Part shown: one piece after another, positions 35,624-43,729 of the stretch
How positions within the stretch are numbered: position 1 is the stretch's first letter
How the letters are laid out: every line of letters starts with the position of its first letter
Assembly: GCF_038433465.1 (NCBI RefSeq)
Contig: NZ_JAESVF010000001.1
Location: 558,001 to 622,000, forward strand
From: Galbibacter sp038433465
Lineage (GTDB): Bacteria; Bacteroidota; Bacteroidia; Flavobacteriales; Flavobacteriaceae
Direction: 5' to 3'
Length of the DNA: 64,000 nt
Made by a program: the position numbers and the translations under genes
Notes under the pieces: generated by a model
The model's input: only the letters and a program-made list of their open reading frames with translations
Told to the model about the DNA's origin: nothing
The model's database searches: none

Positions 35624-36802
35624 TTATTTAAATGCTTGTTCTCCAGTGATGTCAGCACCCGTAATTAACAAGTGTATGTCGTGAGTTCCTTCGTATGTAA
35701 TAACACTTTCTAAATTCATCATATGGCGCATGATACTGTACTCGCCAGTTATTCCCATCGCTCCAAGAATTTGTCGTGCTTCTCGAGCAATATCCAACGC
35801 CATTGCTACATTGTTGCGTTTTGCCATCGAGATTTGTGCAGTTGTAGCTTTTTCTTCATTTTTTAATTGTCCTAAACGAAGTGCCAGTAATTGTGCTTTA
35901 GTGATTTCTGTTAGCATTTCTGCTAATTTTTTCTGCTGAAGTTGTGTTGCTGCAATTGGTTTTCCAAACTGAATTCGCTCTTTTGCATATCGCAGTGCAG
36001 TATCGTAGCAGTCCATTGCAGCGCCAATAGCTCCCCAAGCAATTCCGTATCTAGCAGAATCTAAACACCCAAGCGGGGCTCCCAAACCATTTTTTTCAGG
36101 CAATAAATTTTCTTTCGGAACTTTTACATTATCAAAAATGAGCTCTCCAGTAGCCGAGGCACGTAGCGACCATTTATTATGTGTTTCGGGAGTTGAAAAA
36201 CCTTCCATGCCACGCTCAACGATTAGTCCGTGAATGCGACCTTCTTCATTTTTTGCCCAAACCACGGCAATGTCTGCAAAAGGAGCATTTGATATCCAAA
36301 GTTTTGCGCCATTCAGAATAAAATAATCTCCTGCATCTTTAAATTTTGTTTCCATTCCGCCAGGATTCGACCCATGGTTTGGTTCTGTAAGTCCGAAGCA
36401 ACCCATCATTTCTCCTGAAGCTAACTTCGGAAGGTATTTTTTGCGTTGCGCTTCTGTGCCGTATTTCCAAATAGGAAACATTACCAAAGACGACTGTACA
36501 GATGCAGTAGAGCGAACACCACTGTCGCCACGTTCAATTTCTTGCATAATCAACCCATAACTTATTTGGTCGAGACCTGCACCCCCATACATTTCAGGAA
36601 TGTAAGGGCCGAAAGCTCCGATATCGGCCAATCCCTTTATAATTTGCTTCGGAAATTCTGATTTTTGGGCATAAGTCTCAATAATGGGCGAGACTTCTTT
36701 TTTTACCCATGCTCGGGCAGCATCTCTTACAAGTTTATGTTCTTCGGAAAGAAGGTCGTCTATATTATAATAATCGGGTGCTTCAAAAAGGTCTGGTTTC
36801 AT
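35624..36802 (-). CDS. Acyl-CoA dehydrogenase, glutaryl-CoA dehydrogenase-like
   Basis: A 392-residue FAD enzyme. Features are GCFGLTEPNHGSNPGGMETKF (FAD-binding), KLWISNAPFADIAVVWAKNE and the catalytic base Glu in VITYEGTHDIHLLITGADIT. The last motif matches glutaryl-CoA dehydrogenases, which convert glutaryl-CoA to crotonyl-CoA in lysine and tryptophan breakdown. Electron acceptor genes are not adjacent. A full promoter is visible upstream. Confidence 0.92.
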   Translation of the reverse strand: MKPDLFEAPDYYNIDDLLSEEHKLVRDAARAWVKKEVSPIIETYAQKSEFPKQIIKGLADIGAFGPYIPEMYGGAGLDQISYGLIMQEIERGDSGVRSTASVQSSLVMFPIWKYGTEAQRKKYLPKLASGEMMGCFGLTEPNHGSNPGGMETKFKDAGDYFILNGAKLWISNAPFADIAVVWAKNEEGRIHGLIVERGMEGFSTPETHNKWSLRASATGELIFDNVKVPKENLLPEKNGLGAPLGCLDSARYGIAWGAIGAAMDCYDTALRYAKERIQFGKPIAATQLQQKKLAEMLTEITKAQLLALRLGQLKNEEKATTAQISMAKRNNVAMALDIAREARQILGAMGITGEYSIMRHMMNLESVITYEGTHDIHLLITGADITGEQAFK

Positions 36803-36830
36803 ATGCTTCTTTTATAAGAATTGATTCTCT

Positions 36831-36861
36831 CAAATATAATTAAAGAAATATAACATTGCAA
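36831..36861 (-). promoter_or_regulatory. Promoter of the acyl-CoA dehydrogenase gene (-33 and -7)
   Basis: On the minus strand TTG (36861-36859) is followed after 20 bases by TATATTTG (36838-36831). This is the best full match to the Bacteroidota promoter (TTG, 17-23 bases, TAnnTTTG) in the window. Confidence 0.6.
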
Positions 36862-36907
36862 CGTACTATTGTTTCAAAATCAACAATTTGTTTATTCTGT
36901 TTTTCAG

Positions 36908-36994
36908 CAGAAAAATAAAAAAAGCTGTTTAAAAAAGTGGTAAAATCGTCTTTTTGAAAAATATCAGCTCGACAAAATTTACTTTTTAAACAGC
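36908..36994 (-). terminator. Probable terminator with long loop after the GMC operon
   Basis: On the minus strand GCTGTTTAAAAA (36994-36983 side) pairs with the 12 bases at 36935-36924, enclosing about 47 bases, followed by a T-rich run. The loop is long for an intrinsic terminator and contains smaller A/T hairpins. Confidence 0.5.
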
Positions 36995-37029
36995 CTTTTA
37001 AAATTGCTTTATATACACTTTAAGTGTAA

Positions 37030-37746
37030 CTACACTTCGTAATTATCCCAATTGGCAATTTCATTTCTTTCTTCGGGTTTGATGCAAATGTCTAAAGTAC
37101 GTTGGTCGTATTCCATATTGTATTGTGCTAAAACATCGGCTGGAACGCCGTCCCAAACGTTTGGAGTGTTACCAACATATCCTAAATATTTAATTCCTTC
37201 TTCACTGGTAAAATAACCTGTTGAAACCAAATCTCTCAAACGTGAAAAGAATCGTTCGCCTTGTGTGTGTTCAGGTTTTACTTCTTCAGGATACGCAATA
37301 TCTTCGATAATTTCGATTTGTTGTTCCGAAGAAACATCCTTGAACACCTTATTAAAACGTCTGTTACTTTCATGGTCAAGCCACATGAGTCCGCCTCGTA
37401 ACGGCAATTGATGATGTGGCATATCGAGCACAATAAACGAAATAAACTCAATCACTCCAACTTGACTTGCAGCGCTGTACTCGCCTTCCGCAGGAATAAT
37501 AATATCGGCCAAAATAGTTAGTGTAGCCAATTCGTGCTCTGTAAAAAAAGCATCTTTGGCACGTAATTCTTTTTCGTATGCCAACTCTTCTTTTGTACGT
37601 GTAGTATCGTAATTATTATCGCCTTCTGTTGGAGTTTCAACATTTGCTACCGAAGTTTCTTCGGTATCGGTAAGGCAAGACGAAAACATAAATCCGGAAG
37701 TTACGGTTCCGGCTACCATTGCCTTTAAACTTTTTCTTCTATCCAT
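37030..37746 (-). CDS. Gluconate 2-dehydrogenase subunit 3-like protein, probable Tat lipoprotein
   Basis: A 238-residue small subunit of a membrane-associated GMC oxidoreductase. The N-terminus, DRRKSLKAMVAGTVTSGF followed by MFSSC, has a twin-Arg motif and a lipobox-like Cys, suggesting Tat export and lipid anchoring. The gluconate dehydrogenase subunit 3 domain begins at FTEHELATLTILADIIIPA. It lies 10 bases after the catalytic GMC gene. In characterised relatives the small subunit carries the signal for the complex. The substrate here is unknown. Confidence 0.88.
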   Translation of the reverse strand: MDRRKSLKAMVAGTVTSGFMFSSCLTDTEETSVANVETPTEGDNNYDTTRTKEELAYEKELRAKDAFFTEHELATLTILADIIIPAEGEYSAASQVGVIEFISFIVLDMPHHQLPLRGGLMWLDHESNRRFNKVFKDVSSEQQIEIIEDIAYPEEVKPEHTQGERFFSRLRDLVSTGYFTSEEGIKYLGYVGNTPNVWDGVPADVLAQYNMEYDQRTLDICIKPEERNEIANWDNYEV

Positions 37747-37756
37747 GATATATGTT

Positions 37757-39487
37757 TTAAATGTTCATTTTTTTCATTTCTTGCGTCAGGTAATCGGATG
37801 CTCTCCACGCCAATGCTAAAATTGTCCATGTTGGGTTTTTATCCGCTTGCGAAACAAATCCACCTCCATCAACAACAAACAAGTTTGGTACATCGTGCGC
37901 TTGGCTATATTTGTTTAAAACCGATTTTTTAGGGTCGTTCCCCATACGCGTTGTTCCTACTTCGTGTATAATTCTACCAGGAGCTTCAAGTCCGTAATTA
38001 CTTTCTTTTCCTGGTTTTTCACCTAGCGGAATTGCTCCCATATTATGATACAATTCTTCAAAAGTATCTTGCATATGTTTGGCTTGTTTTACTTCATCGT
38101 CGGTCCAATTATAATTAAATCGAAGTACAGGAATTCCGTATTTATCGACTACATTAGGGTCTATTTCACAGTAGTTATCTTCCTGCGGAATACTTTCACC
38201 ACGTCCAGCCATTCCTACCATGGCACCGTAAAATTTATGAACGTCTTCTTTCAATCCAACACCATAACCACCTGCGCGTTTTCTACCGCCAAATTGTGCG
38301 TTGAGGTTTTGGATTCCCATACCAGCACCATAGGAAGGCATTCCCATTCCGCCCCAAAATTCTATATGATATCCTCGGCTAAAACCAAGGTCTTTTTTAT
38401 CGTTTAACCACCACGGAACATACAAGTGCATTCCTCCAACACCATCTTCATTGTAACGTTTTCTATCCATTAATTCTGGGATAATTGCAGATCGGCCAGC
38501 TCCTGTAGAATCGTGAAGATATTTACCCACTACACCACTTGAATTTGCTAAACCGTTCGGGAATTTTTCAGATTTAGAATTAAGAAGAATTCGAGCAGAT
38601 CCACAAGCACTCGCTGCCAAAATAACCACTTTGGCTTTTACCGTATATTCTTGATTGTCGTATTTATTAACATATGAAACTCCAGTCGCTTTTCCTTCGC
38701 TATCAGTGAGAACTTCTCGAACCATTGCATTTACATACAAGTCCACATTATCGTATTCTAACGCAGGCTTTACAAGTACAGACGAAGAAGAAAAATCTCC
38801 GTAAATACTACACGAGCGTGAACATTGACTACAATAAAAACAAGCACCACGACGGTTGTCAACTCGTTTTGTTAAGATTGATAAACGTGCTGGAATTACA
38901 GGCATATTTAATTTTTGTCCCGCTTTTTTAAGATACAATTCGTGTAAACGCGGTTTTGGAGGTGGTAAAAAGTAACCGTCTGGCTCGTTTGGAATGTTTT
39001 CTTTACTACCAAAAACACCAATAAGTTTATCAACTTTATCGTAATATGGTTTTACATCTTCATAGCCAATAGGCCAATTGTCTCCTTTTCCATCAAAGTC
39101 TTTTCGTTTAAAATCTAACGGACCAAAACGTAACGAAATTCGCCCCCAGTGGTTTGTTCGTCCACCAACCATTCGAGATCTAAACCAATCGAATTTGGTG
39201 CCGTTTTTATGAGTGTAAGGTTCTCCGTCGAGCTCCCAACCTCCATAAGCCATGTCAAAATCTCCAAAAGCGCGGGTTGTTCCAGCGCCTCTTCGTGGCG
39301 ACTCGTATGGCCATTTAAACTGTGTTTGTTGTTCGGGGTTTGCAGGGTCAAAATTTGGTCCTGCTTCAAGCAAAGCAATTTTAAAACCTGCTTCGGAAAG
39401 TACTTTTGTGGCCATTCCGCCACCTGCTCCAGAGCCTACAACAATAACATCGTAAACCTTGGAGGCTTCTTTAATTTGAAAGGACAT
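37757..39487 (-). CDS. GMC family oxidoreductase
   Basis: A 576-residue FAD oxidoreductase, the catalytic subunit of a gluconate/sugar dehydrogenase-like complex. FAD-binding segments are YDVIVVGSGAGGGMATKVL (near 13-31) and ALLEAGPNF. SRMVGGRTNHWGRISLRF follows, and the C-terminal VDGGGFVSQADKNPTWTILA. A Cys cluster, CFYCSQCSRSC (about 217-227), occurs as in other two-subunit members. There is no signal peptide, so it is probably exported with the small subunit. It lies first in the two-gene operon. Confidence 0.92.
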   Translation of the reverse strand: MSFQIKEASKVYDVIVVGSGAGGGMATKVLSEAGFKIALLEAGPNFDPANPEQQTQFKWPYESPRRGAGTTRAFGDFDMAYGGWELDGEPYTHKNGTKFDWFRSRMVGGRTNHWGRISLRFGPLDFKRKDFDGKGDNWPIGYEDVKPYYDKVDKLIGVFGSKENIPNEPDGYFLPPPKPRLHELYLKKAGQKLNMPVIPARLSILTKRVDNRRGACFYCSQCSRSCSIYGDFSSSSVLVKPALEYDNVDLYVNAMVREVLTDSEGKATGVSYVNKYDNQEYTVKAKVVILAASACGSARILLNSKSEKFPNGLANSSGVVGKYLHDSTGAGRSAIIPELMDRKRYNEDGVGGMHLYVPWWLNDKKDLGFSRGYHIEFWGGMGMPSYGAGMGIQNLNAQFGGRKRAGGYGVGLKEDVHKFYGAMVGMAGRGESIPQEDNYCEIDPNVVDKYGIPVLRFNYNWTDDEVKQAKHMQDTFEELYHNMGAIPLGEKPGKESNYGLEAPGRIIHEVGTTRMGNDPKKSVLNKYSQAHDVPNLFVVDGGGFVSQADKNPTWTILALAWRASDYLTQEMKKMNI

Positions 39488-39573
39488 TGTTTGAGTTAAG
39501 TTTAGTTAGTAATCGGTATTTTTTATCGATTCTCTAAAAATATTCAAAAAAAACTAAACACCCGTAAACAATT

Positions 39574-40290
39574 CTAAAAATTTAAGTAGAAATCTTTGGT
39601 AATTTCTTTATACGCATCTGTGTATTGATGCCTTTCTTTTTCGATAATTAATTCAGAAATAGATGCTGTTTTTTCCTGAAAAGAAAAGGCTATCAAAACT
39701 CTTTTTACTTCTGAAGTAGGATTTCCTTTAACATGTGTTATTTTAAAAGGGAAGAGTTTTGCTTCTTTGGCGAGCGCAATAAAATTTTCTTCTTCTTTAG
39801 ACGGAAGTATCACACTGAAGATTCCGTTTGGAGTTAGTAATTTACCAACGCCCGCAACTAATTCTTCAAAAGGAAGTGAAAAATTAAAACGCGCCAAATC
39901 TCGCTGTTTGTTATTGGTGGTATAATCTTCAGCATAAAAAGGCGGATTGGAAAGTATCAATTCGTATTGATCGTCTATTTCATCTACAAACTCATCAAAA
40001 CCTGCATGATAACAAAACAGCCGATCTCCCCATGGAGAAGCCTCAAAATTTTCGACACATTGCTCATAAGCCTCGTCGTCTACTTCAATAGCATCTATGA
40101 GTTCGGCATTGGTGCGTTGCGCCATCATTAACGACAGCACTCCTGTACCTGCGCCAATATCTAGTACCGAAAACGGATTACTTTCCGTAGGTGTCCACGC
40201 TCCCAATAAAACCCCATCTGTACCAATTTTCATGGCACAGCGATCTTGTTGAACTGTAAACTGTTTAAACTGAAAAGGTTTTTGAGCCAT
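39574..40290 (-). CDS. trmN6: tRNA1(Val) adenine-37 N6-methyltransferase
   Basis: A 238-residue SAM-dependent methyltransferase of the YfiC/TrmN6 family, which methylates A37 of tRNA-Val. The SAM site is VLDIGAGTGVLSLMMAQR (motif I), and the amino-methylating motif is LSNPPFYAED (NPPF). The N-terminal FQFKQFTVQQDRCAMKIGTDG is characteristic. It is the last gene of the rpsP-rimM-trmN6 run, 10 bases after rimM, which places three ribosome/tRNA functions in one transcript. Confidence 0.9.
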   Translation of the reverse strand: MAQKPFQFKQFTVQQDRCAMKIGTDGVLLGAWTPTESNPFSVLDIGAGTGVLSLMMAQRTNAELIDAIEVDDEAYEQCVENFEASPWGDRLFCYHAGFDEFVDEIDDQYELILSNPPFYAEDYTTNNKQRDLARFNFSLPFEELVAGVGKLLTPNGIFSVILPSKEEENFIALAKEAKLFPFKITHVKGNPTSEVKRVLIAFSFQEKTASISELIIEKERHQYTDAYKEITKDFYLNF

Positions 40291-40300
40291 TGCTGTTTTA

Positions 40301-40825
40301 TTACAAATACAAATCGATGAGTCCTTCTGGAGTACTCACAATAATTTCTTTTTGCTGACGGTCTACTTTTACAATAAACTCATCATTCATCGGAATTAAA
40401 ATTTGCTTTCCGTTGTTTTCAACTTCAAATAAAGCTTGCGCAGTATTATCGTTCACAGAAGTTATAATTCCTACTTCTCCATATGTTTTATCTTTCATCT
40501 TAAAGCCAATAATTTCGTGGAAATAAAATTGATTCCCAGTAAGTTTTGGCAAAAAAGATAGGGGTAAGTACAATTCACTCTTTAAAATAGAATCGGCCTC
40601 GGCTTCGGTATCTACATCTTCCAATTTCATACGCAATAATTGCGATTTATGGAGTGAAGATTTTTCTATAAAAAAAGGAACCAGATTACTGCCATGAGCA
40701 ATAAATACTGATTCCAAATTTTTGTAGAGTTCAGGTTCGTCGGTATCTAGCTTTGCTAGCAACTCTCCCTTAAAGCCGTACTTTTTAACTATTTTTCCGA
40801 GATAGAAGCAATCTTCTTTTCTCAT
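40301..40825 (-). CDS. rimM: Ribosome maturation factor RimM
   Basis: A 174-residue 30S assembly factor that binds S19 during maturation of the small subunit head. The N-terminal RimM domain includes FYLGKIVKKYGFKGELLAKL, and the PRC-barrel domain starts near YFHEIIGFKMKD. It follows rpsP by 12 bases. The rpsP-rimM linkage is conserved widely in bacteria. Confidence 0.94.
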   Translation of the reverse strand: MRKEDCFYLGKIVKKYGFKGELLAKLDTDEPELYKNLESVFIAHGSNLVPFFIEKSSLHKSQLLRMKLEDVDTEAEADSILKSELYLPLSFLPKLTGNQFYFHEIIGFKMKDKTYGEVGIITSVNDNTAQALFEVENNGKQILIPMNDEFIVKVDRQQKEIIVSTPEGLIDLYL

Positions 40826-40837
40826 AAAAAGTTTTTA

Positions 40838-41389
40838 TTAAGCGTCTGCTTTATCTTCTTCCTGTGCTTCAGCAGCAGGCTCTTCAGCTGTTGCTTCTGC
40901 TTCTGCCTCAGGAGCAGTTTCTTCTTCCGCTGGAGCTTCTGCTTCTGCAGCTGCTGCCATACGTTTTTCATTAATTTCTTTTTCAGCCTCAAGTGCTTTA
41001 GCTTTAGCTTCTTCTTTAGCTTTGCTTAATTCACCTTTTTTAGCTTCTACTTTTCCTGATTTTTCTTCAACCCAAGCATCAAATTTCTTTTGAGCTTCGT
41101 CTTCAGTTAAAGCACCTTTTGCAACTCCTCCTAATAAGTGGTGTTTTAATAACACTCCTTTGTAAGATAAAATTCTTTTAGCAGTATCAGTTGGTTGTGC
41201 ACCATTTTGAAGCCACTTTACAGAACTATCAACGTTTAAGTCGATTTGAGCTGGATTTGTGTTTGGATTGTAAGTTCCTAATTTCTCAAGAAATTTACCA
41301 TCTCTTTTTGCGCGAGCATCTGCCGCTACTACCCAATAAAAAGGTTTTCCTTTTTTACCGTGTCTTTGTAATCTAATTTTTACTGGCAT
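40838..41389 (-). CDS. rpsP: 30S ribosomal protein S16 with long acidic tail
   Basis: The N-terminal 80 or so residues are a normal bS16 (MPVKIRLQRHGKKGKPFYWV, GTYNPNTNPAQIDL, SYKGVLLKHHL). The total is 183 residues against about 80-90 in most bacteria. The extra part, about 105-183, is first Lys/Glu-rich helix and then an Ala/Glu low-complexity tail (APAEEETAPEAEAEATAEEP). Long tails occur in Bacteroidota S16. Its role is unknown. First gene of the operon. Confidence 0.95.
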   Translation of the reverse strand: MPVKIRLQRHGKKGKPFYWVVAADARAKRDGKFLEKLGTYNPNTNPAQIDLNVDSSVKWLQNGAQPTDTAKRILSYKGVLLKHHLLGGVAKGALTEDEAQKKFDAWVEEKSGKVEAKKGELSKAKEEAKAKALEAEKEINEKRMAAAAEAEAPAEEETAPEAEAEATAEEPAAEAQEEDKADA

Positions 41390-41471
41390 AATCCATTAAT
41401 TAGCGAGGTTCTCGACCCCAATTATTAATAATAAAATCGCTCGCCATGTGGCTAAAGCGGGTGCAAATATA
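41390..41471 (-). promoter_or_regulatory. rpsP promoter and structured leader
   Basis: The -7 element TATATTTG reads at 41471-41464 on the minus strand. The leader of about 65-70 bases can form GCGAG/CTCGC pairing around an AU-rich loop, and a smaller GCC/GGC hairpin. This could be a ribosomal-protein autoregulatory leader, but only the base pairing supports it. Confidence 0.45.
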
Positions 41472-41576
41472 CACTATTTCAATTTCTAACGAGCTATATT
41501 GATTATATTTTTTTGTATAAACTACTGATTTTGAATAATTCTATGGCTAGAATTCAAACTTTAATAGAATAAACGC

Positions 41577-41769
41577 TATATTTGTAAAATATTTTATATA
41601 AATTTATCGTAAATATTCTTACATTTTTATAACTTAAAAATTGAAAAAATAAAAACTAACTAAGATTTTTGGTGAGCTATACTCACTCCCCCCGGCTACA
41701 ATTTATTTGTGAATTAATGTCGAACTAAATTTAGTTTAGTATAAGCCCAGAGTTTTCTGGGCTTTTTTT
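41577..41769 (+). ncRNA. Candidate small RNA (promoter-to-terminator unit without reading frame)
   Basis: The -7 element TATATTTG (41577-41584) would start a transcript near 41590. A strong intrinsic terminator ends it: AAGCCCAGA (41743-41751) pairs with TCTGGGCTT (41756-41764) around GTTT, then a T-run to 41769. The roughly 180-base product has no convincing coding frame. It contains a GTGAG/CTCAC hairpin (about 41671-41686) followed by a pyrimidine-rich, C-run segment (CTCCCCCCGG). The hemW gene downstream has its own promoter, so this looks like an independent unit and not its leader. The RNA class is unknown; 6S RNA is possible by length only. Confidence 0.5.
41743..41769 (+). terminator. 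Intrinsic terminator of the candidate small RNA
   Basis: A 9-bp GC-rich stem AAGCCCAGA/TCTGGGCTT with a 4-base loop and a run of seven T. It lies on the + strand with no + strand gene upstream before the rpsP operon. Confidence 0.85.
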
Positions 41770-41825
41770 ATCGCATAAAATTAATTATATCTCACAACAA
41801 CAAGCAAATCTAACACGCTAAATAA

Positions 41826-41833
41826 TACCTTTG
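41826..41833 (+). promoter_or_regulatory. -7 element of hemW promoter, start codon at predicted transcription start
   Basis: TACCTTTG ends 4 bases before the hemW ATG (41838). With the usual spacing the transcript would start at or next to the ATG, giving a leaderless mRNA. Confidence 0.5.
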
Positions 41834-41837
41834 CACT

Positions 41838-42974
41838 ATGGCAGGAATTTATATCCATATCCCGTTTTGTAAACAAGCATGTCATTATTGCGATTTTCAT
41901 TTTTCTACCTCCATGAAAAAGAAATCCGAAATGATAAATGCCATTACTAAAGAATTGTTTCTGCGGAAGGATGAATTACAAACACCTGTCGAAACTATTT
42001 ACTTTGGAGGCGGTACGCCAAGTGTTCTTTCTACGGAAGAAATTAACACTATGATCGATGCGGTGTATCATCATTTTACGGTTGCTGAAAACCCCGAAAT
42101 TACACTCGAAGCCAATCCCGACGATTTGAGTAAGGAGAAGATTATCGCCTTAGCGCAAACACCAATAAACCGTTTAAGCATCGGGATACAATCTTTTTTT
42201 GAAGATGATTTAAAACTGATGAACCGTGCGCACAACGCAAAAGAAGCAATACAGTGTTTAGAAACGGCTACGCAATATTTCAGTAATATTTCGATCGATT
42301 TAATTTACGGAATACAACATATGTCTGTTGAAAAATGGCAAGAAAATATAGCTACGGCACTGTCGTTTAACATTCCGCATATCTCGAGCTACGCACTTAC
42401 GGTAGAACCCAAAACAGCTTTAGCAAAATTTATCGAAAAAGGAACTTTAGACGATGTAGACGATGCGCTTGCACAGCAACATTTTGATATCTTAACAGAA
42501 ACACTTCAGCAACATAATTTTATACATTACGAATTGTCAAACTTTGGAAAAGAAGGTTTTTTTAGCAGAAATAACACCGCATATTGGCTCGGTAGAAAAT
42601 ATCTAGGTATTGGTCCATCGGCACATAGTTTTGACGGAAAAAACAGAAGTTGGAACATCAATAACAACTCCAAATACATAAAAGCAATTTCTGAAGATAA
42701 CATCCCAAATGAAGTGGAAGAACTCTCAATAAACGACCGTTATAATGAGAGTGTCATGACCGGACTTCGAACTGTATGGGGGGTTTCTCTTGAAAAAATA
42801 AAGTTTGAATTTGGCGAAAAATACGTAGCTTACCTCTTAAAACAAGCAGAAAAATACTTAGAAAAAGAACTTTTAACGCTTGTAGAAAACGGCACAAAAC
42901 AGACATTGAAAACTACTCAAAAAGGAAAATTTTTAGCAGACGGAATAGCTTCCGATTTGTTTGTGATTGAATAA
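41838..42974 (+). CDS. hemW: Radical SAM heme chaperone HemW
   Basis: A 378-residue protein of the HemN/HemW group. It shows MAGIYIHIPFCKQACHYCDF, with the radical SAM CxxxCxxC at Cys11, Cys15 and Cys18, then YFGGGTPSVL, ANPDDL and LSIGIQSF. The short N-terminus and missing fourth Cys after the cluster (CDF, not CxF with an extra C) favour the heme-trafficking chaperone HemW over coproporphyrinogen dehydrogenase HemN. It is followed by a cyclase gene 5 bases later and probably heads a three-gene operon. Confidence 0.9.
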   Translation: MAGIYIHIPFCKQACHYCDFHFSTSMKKKSEMINAITKELFLRKDELQTPVETIYFGGGTPSVLSTEEINTMIDAVYHHFTVAENPEITLEANPDDLSKEKIIALAQTPINRLSIGIQSFFEDDLKLMNRAHNAKEAIQCLETATQYFSNISIDLIYGIQHMSVEKWQENIATALSFNIPHISSYALTVEPKTALAKFIEKGTLDDVDDALAQQHFDILTETLQQHNFIHYELSNFGKEGFFSRNNTAYWLGRKYLGIGPSAHSFDGKNRSWNINNNSKYIKAISEDNIPNEVEELSINDRYNESVMTGLRTVWGVSLEKIKFEFGEKYVAYLLKQAEKYLEKELLTLVENGTKQTLKTTQKGKFLADGIASDLFVIE

Positions 42975-42979
42975 AAATA

Positions 42980-43729
42980 ATGAAAACAAACATTGAGCAT
43001 AAAGGCAATACGTATTTGATAGATTTATCAAAACCTATCGATATTTCAATTCCGTTAAAAGGCGATAAGACTAATCCAAATGCGTGGTATGTTCCATCAC
43101 CAGAAATTAAACCTGTTACTGCCGAAAACTTTGTTGGAAGCGTTAAAGCTGGCGCTTCTACCAACTTTAACAACATAAATTTTAACCCACACGCCCACGG
43201 AACCCATACCGAATGTGTGGGGCATATTACCAAAGAGTTTTACAGTATAAATGATGTTTTAAAACAGTTTTTCTTTTTAGCTGAAGTTGTTTCTATAACT
43301 CCCGAAAAAGTGGGAGACGATTTTATAATTCAAAAGCATCAGTTGGAGTTGGTTTTAAAAAATACAACGGCAGAAGCACTTGTTATTCGTACACTTCCAA
43401 ATTCCGAAGAAAAACTAACCAAACAATACTCGCATACCAATCCGCCGTATCTTTCCGAAGAAACTGCTATATTTATACAAGCTAGTGGTATTAAACATTT
43501 GCTGATTGATTTACCATCGGTTGATAAAGAAAAAGACGACGGGAAATTGTTGGCACACAAAGCGTTTTGGAATTTTAACACGCAAATGCGGTTGGATGCT
43601 ACCATTACAGAGTTTATTTTTGTACCCAATTTGGTTACAGACGGACTGTATTTTTTAAACCTCCAAATTGCTTCGTTTGTAAACGATGCCTCCCCCAGCA
43701 AACCTATTTTATATAAAATTTTAAATTGA
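42980..43729 (+). CDS. Cyclase family protein (kynurenine formamidase-like)
   Basis: A 249-residue metal-dependent hydrolase of the cyclase/formamidase fold. The metal motif reads HAHGTHTECVGHI, a variant of HxGTHxDxxxH with Glu in place of the usual Asp. DLSKPIDISIPL near the start is also typical. Characterised relatives hydrolyse N-formylkynurenine or cyclise related compounds. No tryptophan catabolic genes are adjacent, so the substrate is open. It sits between hemW and a DUF4230 gene with a one-base overlap. Confidence 0.85.
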   Translation: MKTNIEHKGNTYLIDLSKPIDISIPLKGDKTNPNAWYVPSPEIKPVTAENFVGSVKAGASTNFNNINFNPHAHGTHTECVGHITKEFYSINDVLKQFFFLAEVVSITPEKVGDDFIIQKHQLELVLKNTTAEALVIRTLPNSEEKLTKQYSHTNPPYLSEETAIFIQASGIKHLLIDLPSVDKEKDDGKLLAHKAFWNFNTQMRLDATITEFIFVPNLVTDGLYFLNLQIASFVNDASPSKPILYKILN

